Shown: positions 1 through 5,516 of the stretch, one piece after another
Numbering within the stretch: the stretch's first letter is position 1
Layout of the letters: each line of letters starts with the position of its first letter
DNA from: Planctomycetota bacterium
GTDB taxonomy: Bacteria > Planctomycetota > Planctomycetia > Pirellulales > Lacipirellulaceae
Reading direction: 5' to 3'
Length of the DNA: 10,796 nt
NCBI GenBank assembly: GCA_024278035.1
Contig: JAJRUA010000460.1
Coordinates: forward strand, 1-10,796
Notes under the pieces: model-generated
The model's input: only the letters and a program-made list of their open reading frames with translations
Told to the model about the DNA's origin: nothing
Databases searched by the model: none
Position numbers and translations under genes: made by a program

Positions 1-1
1 C

Positions 2-763
2 GTCACAGAAGCACCGTGGGGCGTTCCTTACTTAGCGCCCGGTGAATTGAGCTGCCAGACACCCCCCCCCTTTGGCTACACGTTACCCGGTTATGGGGGC
101 CCACAACCACTTTTTGCGGCACCACCTGCTATCCAGCAGCCGGTGGATACTTCGGACGCCGGTTGGCTTGAAATTTTGCCGCCTGATGGAGGTGCCATTA
201 GTCCCGACTTTGGTTTGCCTCGTGAAGCGGTGGTAGAGAACCGGATTCCGAATCCGGTCTATATTCCCGTGCAAGGAGCCGCCGGACGGACCGATGCCAC
301 TTGGGAAGCGGCAGCCGATGTGCTGCGTGATTATTTCCCCATTCAGTCGGAACAAAACGTCCGGCTTACGGGTGGCGTGCTGACCGAAGGTCGCTTTGAG
401 ACCCCGTGGCAAACGGGAGCGACCCTGTTCGAACCGTGGCGAAACGATTCGGTCGGAGCCTTCAACCGATGGCAAAGCGCGTTACAAACGATTCGCCGTC
501 GCGCGACGGTGCGAGTGATTCCTGCCGCGGGCGGCTATGAGGTGGGTGTGGTTGTCAACAAACAGCTCGAAGATTTGAACCGTCCAGAGCAGGCAAGTGC
601 CGGTGCCGCGTCGCTCCGCAATGATGCGTCGTTGCCGACCGATCGGCTTAATCCAATCGACCGGATTCGCCCTTCGAGCCGCTGGATTGATATTGGCCGC
701 GATGAGCCGCTAGAGCAAGAGATGCTTCAGCGATTTCGGAAACGACTGGCTACCGCAGGATAA
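2..763 (+). CDS. Conserved-type hypothetical protein, 5' end missing
   Basis: The reading frame is open from the left edge and ends at TAA 761-763, giving 253 visible residues. An internal TTG at 47 could be read as a start, but the frame runs on upstream without a stop (visible N-terminus VTEAPWGVPYLAPG), so the gene very probably begins outside the window. The first ~75 residues are rich in proline and glycine, which suggests an extended linker. Residues ~95-190 look like a compact alpha/beta domain (DATWEAAADVLRDYF, then TGGVLTEGRF, then a run of RRRATVRVIPAAGGYEVGV) followed by KQLEDLNRPEQ. The last stretch (GRDEPLEQEMLQRFRKRL) looks helical. From memory, similar proteins of unknown function occur in planctomycetes, often with secretion or lipoprotein signals; that part cannot be seen here. 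A run of nine C at 62-70 lies inside the gene, in frame. The function is unknown. It converges on the histidine kinase gene with a 2-bp gap. Confidence 0.75.
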   Translation, partial: VTEAPWGVPYLAPGELSCQTPPPFGYTLPGYGGPQPLFAAPPAIQQPVDTSDAGWLEILPPDGGAISPDFGLPREAVVENRIPNPVYIPVQGAAGRTDATWEAAADVLRDYFPIQSEQNVRLTGGVLTEGRFETPWQTGATLFEPWRNDSVGAFNRWQSALQTIRRRATVRVIPAAGGYEVGVVVNKQLEDLNRPEQASAGAASLRNDASLPTDRLNPIDRIRPSSRWIDIGRDEPLEQEMLQRFRKRLATAG

Positions 764-765
764 AG

Positions 766-1626
766 CTACGCCGTGAAGGCGCTGGCTGAGACCGCGGCTG
801 GCAACCCGAGCGTAGCGATCGGCTGGTTCGTCGGAGCGATTTGTTCCGCCGTGGCGAACGGCAATTTCAGTGTAAACGCGGTCCCTTTGCCAACCGTGCT
901 CTGAACGCGAATCCGACCGCCATGTTGCTCAATAATATCACGGCAAGCACTAAGGCCAAGGCCTGAGCCTCCTTTGCCACTCTCGTCCGGACCCTGCTTG
1001 GTTGAGAAGTAGCGATCGAAAATCTTTGGCAACTGTTCTTCGGGAATGCCCGAGCCCGTGTCGCGGATCATCAGATCGACCGTCCCCGTGGCCGTCTCCT
1101 CCGTAAGGCGAATGATCACCCGCCCCCCTTGTGGCATCGCTTGGCGAGCGTTGGTCAGCAAGTTGAGCAGCACCTGCTGGATTTGGTTGCCAACGACCAT
1201 CGCCGGTCGCTGGGTATCAAGGGAGGTTTCCACCGAGACACGGTACTTTTGCATCTCCCGTTCAAGCAGCACGAGCGATTCGCTCACGAGCCCCGACAAA
1301 TCGGTTGGCACCGGTTCGTTACTACGATTACGGGCCAAGCCGAGAACGCTGTTCGTTATTTTCTCTGCCCGTTGCCCGGCGGAGAAGATTTTTTCGAGCG
1401 CCTTGGTCCGGGTCGGCTCGTCCGTATGGCGAATCCCGAGCTTGGCGTAGTTGAGGATCGTTGTGAGGACGTTGTTGAACTCATGGGTCGTCGTGCTAAC
1501 GAGTTCGCCGAGCGCCGTGGTCTGCTGAGCCTGAAACAATTCCTTGCGAAGGGCTTCGACTTGCTGGCGAAGTTGGTTGATTTCGACAGCAGTGCTATCG
1601 CCGTTGTTTGCCACGGTATCGTCCAT
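766..1626 (-). CDS. Soluble sensor histidine kinase (HEFNN-type H-box)
   Basis: This 286-residue protein has no transmembrane segment and no PAS, HAMP or receiver domain. Residues ~13-38 form a likely coiled coil (EINQLRQQVEALRKELFQAQ). The dimerisation/phosphoacceptor helix carries THEFNNVL with His48, an H-box of the NtrB/HPK4-like kind. The ATP-binding domain is complete: N-box LLNLLTNARQAM with Asn159, G1 box DTGSG at 189-193, F-box FDRYF around 203-207, and G2 box GSGLGL at 220-225. About 30 Ala/Thr/Pro-rich residues follow the kinase core. The product should autophosphorylate in the cytoplasm and pass phosphate to an aspartate on a separate regulator, but no regulator gene is in the window, so it is an orphan here. 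The ATG start at 1626 is supported by a Shine-Dalgarno-like TGAGGA at 1632-1637, about 5 nt away. Its signal and its target are unknown. Confidence 0.93.
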   Translation of the reverse strand: MDDTVANNGDSTAVEINQLRQQVEALRKELFQAQQTTALGELVSTTTHEFNNVLTTILNYAKLGIRHTDEPTRTKALEKIFSAGQRAEKITNSVLGLARNRSNEPVPTDLSGLVSESLVLLEREMQKYRVSVETSLDTQRPAMVVGNQIQQVLLNLLTNARQAMPQGGRVIIRLTEETATGTVDLMIRDTGSGIPEEQLPKIFDRYFSTKQGPDESGKGGSGLGLSACRDIIEQHGGRIRVQSTVGKGTAFTLKLPFATAEQIAPTNQPIATLGLPAAVSASAFTA

Positions 1627-1853
1627 CCGATTCCTCAGACCTTTTGTAAAAACTTATAGCCCTACAGTTTGCCCCATTTGCGGGCGAGAGCTTTTTCGAC
1701 CTAAAGTACTGCCGCCACATTGCTTGCGTCGCAGTAAAAACTATCGTCGATCTCGCATGGCGGCCTGTAGCATGAGCGTCTAGAATCCTTGCTCTCTGCC
1801 GGAAGGAACCGGCACGCAAGTCAAACTCTAACGATCGACCCAGCGAGGCAAGG
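1627..1853. promoter_or_regulatory. Divergent intergenic region with small inverted repeats
   Basis: This 227-bp gap separates the divergent kinase gene and the 108-residue gene and should hold both promoters. On the minus strand, TATAAG (rc of 1654-1659) lies upstream of the kinase as a weak -10 candidate. On the plus strand, TAGAAT at 1781-1786 is a weak -10 candidate for the gene starting at 1854. Neither has a convincing -35. Two inverted repeats are visible: TACTGC 1707-1712 with GCAGTA 1731-1736, and GCCGCCA 1711-1717 with TGGCGGC 1758-1764. They overlap, so as RNA they would be mutually exclusive. A short perfect hairpin follows (1797-1814). Assignment as regulatory DNA is inference from position. 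Confidence 0.35.
1797..1814 (+). other. Short perfect hairpin in 5' leader of the 108-aa gene
   Basis: TGCCGG and CCGGCA form a perfect 6-bp stem around the loop AAGGAA, about 40 nt before the ATG at 1854. There is no T-tract, so it is not an intrinsic terminator. The loop carries AAGGA, but the real ribosome site of the downstream gene is more likely GAGG at 1845-1848. Its role is unknown and chance is possible. Confidence 0.3.
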
Positions 1854-2180
1854 ATGCTAACGCTGCTAATACCCCCTTCCGTAGATGAACCGAGGCACAC
1901 GATTGCGCTGAAAGCGCGAACCGGTGGGGCCTGGCTGTTGGTTGAAGCGATCGGCTTGGCCGAGCGCTTTGGCTATGAAGTCATTGAAGCCGAACTCGAA
2001 GAAGAGCCACCTGGCCTAAGCTGGCAAGGAGGCCGCAAGCAACTGTGGCTTGATCTGAACGCCCTACCGGCATGGCGACTCGCCACCCTTGCCGACGCCC
2101 TACGCGGCGAAGCGGGGCTTTTCTATGCGGAGATGTCCCCCGAACTGGCTGATTACCTCGCCCCCCGCCGTGCGGCGTGA
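1854..2180 (+). CDS. Small hypothetical protein, 108 aa
   Basis: The gene runs from ATG 1854 (GAGG at 1845-1848, 5-nt spacing) to TGA 2178-2180. I do not recognise the family. The protein is soluble-looking, with no signal peptide or membrane segment. It starts with a short hydrophobic strand (MLTLLIPPSV), then a helix-strand unit (TGGAWLLVEAIGLAERFGYEVIEAELEEE), an acidic patch EAELEEEPP, a WQGGRKQLWLDLN segment and a C-terminal helical part (WRLATLADALRGEAG...MSPELADYL). The balanced hydrophobic/charged pattern, a usable ribosome site and a length that fills the space between two regulatory regions favour a real gene over a chance frame. It points toward nadD and is separated from it by a REPIN-like element. 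No function can be assigned. Confidence 0.72.
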   Translation: MLTLLIPPSVDEPRHTIALKARTGGAWLLVEAIGLAERFGYEVIEAELEEEPPGLSWQGGRKQLWLDLNALPAWRLATLADALRGEAGLFYAEMSPELADYLAPRRAA

Positions 2181-2236
2181 GTAACAACGGAAAAGGGAAC
2201 TACGATTTCACGAATAGACACGGATGAAGGAAGAAC

Positions 2237-2323
2237 TGTGGGAGGCGTCTCCGACGCCGATTTCGGCCTGTTCTCTCGGGGGAAAATGGCGTCGCGTTAT
2301 CGGCATCGGAGACGCCTCCCACA
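2237..2323. repeat. REPIN-like element: two inverted REP hairpins
   Basis: Two 25-bp arms, 2237-2261 and 2299-2323, are inverted copies of each other with 24 of 25 positions matching, separated by 37 bp. Each arm begins, read inward, with TGTGGGAG, continues with its own short palindrome and ends with GAT. In the left arm the inner stem is GGCGTC (2244-2249), loop TCC, GACGCC (2253-2258), perfect; in the right arm one base pair of that stem is lost. A GTGG head followed by a hairpin, two such units in inverted orientation and a total of 87 bp is the architecture of REPINs, the non-autonomous elements mobilised by RAYT (TnpA-REP) transposases. The head and GAT tail resemble Pseudomonas REPs. 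It lies between the convergent ends of the 108-aa gene and nadD, a typical REP position, and may also act as a bidirectional 3'-end hairpin. No RAYT gene is in the window. Confidence 0.75.
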
Positions 2324-2352
2324 AGGAACTCTTTTCGTTGTTCCGTCGTGGC

Positions 2353-2967
2353 TCATTCTTTATTGACATAGATTTGCTTTTCCGTGATCCACTCTCCCAC
2401 TGCTGTAGGGAGTAAGCCTTCGCACGATTCCCCAGCCGCAAAGCGCTCTCGTAGGTTGCTGCTGCTGATAGCAACGGGGGGCATCTCGACTTGAAGATCA
2501 CGAATCACCGTGAGCCGCTCCGCATCGACCAAGCTCACCAGCACATCAAAATCAGGCGCAGGCTCTCCTTCACGGTGAACGACCAGCGGTGTCGCGAATT
2601 GAAGCACTTCCGCCGGTTCGTGCCAGTTGGGCAAGTCGTGTAGCGTGTCGGCACCCATCAAGAAAAACAGTTCGGCAGCGAGCTGCTCTGAGTGGATCGT
2701 ACGGAGCGTATCGACGGTGTAGCTAACGCCCCCCCGATCAATTTCGATTGTTGAAACGGCCAAGCAGGGCTTCCCCTCAATCGCGAGGCGAAGCATTGCA
2801 ATGCGATCCGCATCGCTGGCTACCGGCCCGTGTGGCTTGTGGGGCTGCACGGCCGCAGGGACCAACCAGACGGTATCAAGACCCGCTTGCGCACAGCAGC
2901 ACTCGGCCAACCGTAGATGGCCGTTATGAACCGGATCGAAGCTGCCGCCGAGGATTCCGAGACGCAT
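2353..2967 (-). CDS. nadD: Nicotinate-nucleotide adenylyltransferase
   Basis: NadD transfers AMP from ATP to nicotinate mononucleotide, giving deamido-NAD in the last shared steps of NAD synthesis; it is cytoplasmic. The protein has 204 residues, the normal size. The N-terminal nucleotidyltransferase motif GGSFDPVHNGH is at residues 7-17 and contains the HxGH signature (HNGH 14-17). YTVDTL is at 83-88, GADTLHDLPNWHEP at 105-118, and the second nucleotide-binding signature ISSSNLR at 167-173, followed by the usual C-terminal helix ending in TEKQIY. I chose the ATG at 2967 because the family starts directly before the GGSFDP strand (MRLGILGGSF). An in-frame ATG at 3000 would add 11 residues of no family character. 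No clear Shine-Dalgarno precedes the chosen start. The gene is divergent from priA and is flanked on both sides by REPIN-like elements. No rsfS or proA neighbour is seen, unlike the nadD context in many bacteria. Confidence 0.96.
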   Translation of the reverse strand: MRLGILGGSFDPVHNGHLRLAECCCAQAGLDTVWLVPAAVQPHKPHGPVASDADRIAMLRLAIEGKPCLAVSTIEIDRGGVSYTVDTLRTIHSEQLAAELFFLMGADTLHDLPNWHEPAEVLQFATPLVVHREGEPAPDFDVLVSLVDAERLTVIRDLQVEMPPVAISSSNLRERFAAGESCEGLLPTAVGEWITEKQIYVNKE

Positions 2968-3005
2968 GAGGGAAAGAGGCTGGAGACTTGAGGGAAACAA
3001 AGGCC

Positions 3006-3087
3006 GTGTGAGGCGGGCCGTCCCCGGCCTCGCAGTGTGTTACATTAACCACCAAGCCCCCCGGGGGCGAGGACGCCCGGCTCACAC
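3006..3087. repeat. Second, imperfect REPIN-like element upstream of priA
   Basis: The outer ends are inverted copies: 3006-3023 on the plus strand and 3071-3087 on the minus strand both begin GTGTGAG and continue into a GC-rich stretch ending CGTCC, differing by one substitution and one indel. Each end carries its own hairpin: GGCCG 3016-3020, loop TCCC, CGGCC 3025-3029; and GGGCG 3065-3069, loop AGGA, CGCCC 3074-3078. The total of 82 bp is close to the 87 bp of the element at 2237. Sequence and head differ (GTGTGAG against TGTGGGAG), so it would be a different or decayed family. It fills most of the 130-bp nadD-priA divergent gap and ends 10 bp before the priA ATG, so it should affect the leaders or promoters of one or both genes. 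Calling it a mobile REP pair is inference; it could also be a native leader structure. Confidence 0.5.
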
Positions 3088-3097
3088 GCTACTCTCC

Positions 3098-5419
3098 ATG
3101 TCACAGCAACAAACTCTTTTCGATGCGGAGCTACCTGAGTGGGAGGTCGATGCGCAGTCGCGGGTCTTGGCGGCGACGATCGTTTTTCCGAAAGGAGCCC
3201 CAGGCGAATACGATTATGCCATCCCTGATTCAATGGCCGACGAGCGACAGCAAGAAACGTTCGTCGAACCGGGGCGGCGTGTGCGGGTGCCGATGGGGCG
3301 AGGCAACCGACTGGTGATAGGCTATTGCGTAGCAGTGGGAATTAAATCTTCGTCACGGCCGCTCAAGCCGCTCGCTGCGGTCATGGACGCGGCAAGCCTG
3401 TTGTCACCCGCCATGTTACGGCTCACGCGCTGGATGGCCGATCATTACCTCACGCCATGGGGCCAAGTCCTGCAAGCGGTCGTCCCTTCCGGCGTACGTG
3501 GCAAAGCGGGAACGCGCGACGTGACGCTTCTTTCCGTACCAGCAAAGGTCGGCACGAAACTAACACAGCTCAAGCTACCCGAAAAACAACGCAAAGCGCT
3601 CGAAACGCTCCTCGCCAGTGGCAAGCCGCTCACGCCCAAACAACTTGCAATACGCGTCGGTTGTACGACGGGCCCAATCAATGCGCTCCGCAAGCGGGGC
3701 TTGATCGAAACGCGGGTCGAACGCCTTGATAACAACGCGAACGACCACCTTGCCGGTTCGAAAGAAATTGAGCGCCAGTTGCCCAAGAAGCTCAACTCCG
3801 ATCAACAGCAAACGCTCGACCTGCTGCTCTCAACGATCAACGGCGGTAAGCATGAAACAATTTTGGTACATGGCGTAACGAGCAGCGGGAAGACGGAGGT
3901 TTACATTCAGGCAATCGAACGCGTTGTCTCCTTCGGCAGACAGGCGATTGTCCTTGTACCAGAGATTAGCCTCACGCCGCAAACGGTGGGCCGGTTTCGC
4001 GAACGGTTCGACAAAGTGGCCGTGCTGCACAGCCACCTAAGCGATGTTGAGCGTCATCGCCAGTGGCGTCGTATCGCGGCAGGCGATGTGCAGGTAGTGA
4101 TTGGTGCCCGGAGTGCGATTTTCGCCCCGACGCCCCAGTTAGGTTTGGTCGTCATTGATGAAGAGCATGAAACGTCTTTCAAGCAAGACTCGGCTCCGCG
4201 CTATCATGCCCGTAATGTCGCTCTTTTTCGGACCCAAGAAGAGTCCGTACCACTCGTTCTGGCAAGCGCCACGCCCTCTCTTGAAACGTGGTGCCGTACG
4301 CAACCCAACACGCCCGCCGAGAAACGTTATCTGCTGGCGGAAATGCCACGCCGGATTGGCAACTTGCCGATGCCAGGGGTCAAGACCGTCGATATGCGAA
4401 TCGAATCGCAGAACAAATGGACCGGCGTATTGAGCCGCCCCCTCTGCCAAGCCATGCAACAGGCTCTGCGAGACGATGGCCAAGTGATTTTGCTGCTCAA
4501 CCGGCGTGGGTATTCGACCCACTTGCAGTGTCCCGGGTGTGGGTTTGTCCAAAAGTGCAAGCATTGCGACGTGGCGATGACGTTTCATCGGACCGACTCG
4601 ACAGTCATTTGCCATTGGTGCGATTATCGAATGGCGCCCCCCCGGTCGTGTCCTGATTGCAAGAGCCCAAAGATTCTTTACGGAGGCCTCGGCACGCAAA
4701 AACTTGAAGCGGAGGTGCGTGCCCGATTCCCCCACTCGCCACTCGTGCGAATGGACGCCGACACGATGCGCCGCCCTGGGAGCCACGAGCGGGCCCTCGA
4801 TGCTTTCCGTAGCGGCGAAACACGCATTTTGCTTGGCACGCAGATGATAGCCAAGGGGCTCGACTTTCCGAACGTGACGCTCGTCGGGGTGATCTCCGCC
4901 GACTCGGCCCTGCACTTGCCCGACTTTCGCGCTGCCGAGCGGACGTTTCATCTAGTGACGCAAGTCGCTGGCCGAACAGGCCGGAGCGAACGAGGGGGGC
5001 GGGTGTTAGTCCAAACCTTTGATCCCGACCATGCGGCCATCCAAGCTGCCGTGAGGCACGATTACGCGATGTTTGCACGCGGAGAGCTGCCCGACCGCAA
5101 GGCCATGGGTTATCCCCCTTATGGTTCGTTTGCGCGGGTTGTTGCCAAAGGCAAAGTTGCCAATCTTGTGGAGGTTTATCTGGATGCCGTCGCGACGAAA
5201 ATTCGTACGGCCGCCGAATCGGCGGAGTCACCGATCCGTCTCCTTGGCCCCGCGATTGCACCGATCGCCCGACTCCGTGGCGAGCACCGCTATCACTTGC
5301 AGTTACAATCGCCCGACGACGAAGCCCTCCGCATAGCGATCCGAACCGGCTGGCAAAGGGTGCCACTCCCCGACGGGGTTCGATCGATCGTCGATATCGA
5401 TCCGGTGGATATGATGTGA
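3098..5419 (+). CDS. priA: Primosomal protein N' (replication restart helicase PriA)
   Basis: PriA recognises stalled or repaired forks and D-loops, unwinds with 3'-5' polarity and starts reloading of the replicative helicase. From ATG 3098 the product has 773 residues (E. coli PriA has 732). The N-terminal 3'-end-binding region spans ~20-125 and a winged-helix-like region ~160-210. The helicase core shows Walker A GVTSSGKT at 259-266, VPEISLTPQ at 288-296, DEEH at 354-357 and SATPS at 390-394. The zinc-binding insert has eight cysteines in pairs (478/481, 487/490, 505/508, 518/521). Motifs V and VI are GTQMIAKGLDFP at 580-591 and VAGRTGRS at 623-630. The C-terminal domain ends in VDIDPVDMM. 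The frame is open back to an ATG at 2966, but those 44 residues would be translated from the repeat element and are rich in R/G/P, so I chose MSQQQTLFDAELPEWEVD. No good Shine-Dalgarno precedes it. It is the first of a + strand group with rnhA and recG. Confidence 0.97.
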   Translation: MSQQQTLFDAELPEWEVDAQSRVLAATIVFPKGAPGEYDYAIPDSMADERQQETFVEPGRRVRVPMGRGNRLVIGYCVAVGIKSSSRPLKPLAAVMDAASLLSPAMLRLTRWMADHYLTPWGQVLQAVVPSGVRGKAGTRDVTLLSVPAKVGTKLTQLKLPEKQRKALETLLASGKPLTPKQLAIRVGCTTGPINALRKRGLIETRVERLDNNANDHLAGSKEIERQLPKKLNSDQQQTLDLLLSTINGGKHETILVHGVTSSGKTEVYIQAIERVVSFGRQAIVLVPEISLTPQTVGRFRERFDKVAVLHSHLSDVERHRQWRRIAAGDVQVVIGARSAIFAPTPQLGLVVIDEEHETSFKQDSAPRYHARNVALFRTQEESVPLVLASATPSLETWCRTQPNTPAEKRYLLAEMPRRIGNLPMPGVKTVDMRIESQNKWTGVLSRPLCQAMQQALRDDGQVILLLNRRGYSTHLQCPGCGFVQKCKHCDVAMTFHRTDSTVICHWCDYRMAPPRSCPDCKSPKILYGGLGTQKLEAEVRARFPHSPLVRMDADTMRRPGSHERALDAFRSGETRILLGTQMIAKGLDFPNVTLVGVISADSALHLPDFRAAERTFHLVTQVAGRTGRSERGGRVLVQTFDPDHAAIQAAVRHDYAMFARGELPDRKAMGYPPYGSFARVVAKGKVANLVEVYLDAVATKIRTAAESAESPIRLLGPAIAPIARLRGEHRYHLQLQSPDDEALRIAIRTGWQRVPLPDGVRSIVDIDPVDMM

Positions 5420-5445
5420 ATGGAATTCGGAATGTAGATTCTCGG

Positions 5446-5462
5446 AATGCGGAATCCGCATT
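5446..5462 (+). other. Perfect 7-bp hairpin after priA
   Basis: AATGCGG and CCGCATT pair perfectly around an AAT loop, 27 nt after the priA stop. The preceding bases repeat a GGAAT-x-CGG theme (5422-5431, 5444-5452). No T-tract follows, so intrinsic termination is unlikely. It could slow 3' exonuclease digestion of the priA mRNA or be the remnant of a dispersed repeat. It lies 43 bp before the likely promoter -10 of the next gene. Confidence 0.35.
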
Positions 5463-5504
5463 GCAAGAACGCATCTTCCCTTTCCCTTCATGGCCGCGAA
5501 CCTC

Positions 5505-5510
5505 TACAAT
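5505..5510 (+). promoter_or_regulatory. Candidate -10 box for a leaderless kinase transcript
   Basis: TACAAT differs from TATAAT at one base and ends 6 nt before the ATG at 5517, placing transcription start at or next to that ATG. There is no Shine-Dalgarno before either possible start (5490 or 5517), which fits leaderless translation from 5517. The -35 region (around TTCCCT) is poor, so this is a candidate only. Confidence 0.35.
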
Positions 5511-5516
5511 TGCCCT

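Noticed and set aside
47..61. TTG 47 followed by Leu-Ser-Cys as a start or a lipobox
   Set aside because: The frame is open upstream to the window edge, and no hydrophobic signal helix precedes the Cys. It is neither a convincing start nor a lipoprotein cleavage site.
1668..1783. A forward reading frame with CPICGREL, like a small zinc ribbon, in the gap after the soluble kinase
   Set aside because: It has no ATG, GTG or TTG start within the gap and no second conserved cysteine pair, and it is continuous with a frame antisense to the kinase. A chance CxxC is more likely.
2237..2323. CRISPR-like repeat pair
   Set aside because: There are only two copies, in inverted rather than direct orientation, with no spacer series and no cas genes.
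2966..3097. N-terminal extension of PriA from ATG 2966
   Set aside because: The 44 extra residues derive from the repeat element, are R/G/P-rich, overlap the nadD start and precede the family-like N-terminus at 3098.
4139..4951. Long open frame of 270 codons antisense to priA
   Set aside because: It lies wholly within priA, has no family features, and follows from the codon use of the sense gene.
5446..5462. Intrinsic terminator of priA
   Set aside because: The stem is perfect but short and not followed by a T-tract, so I list it only as a hairpin of unknown role.
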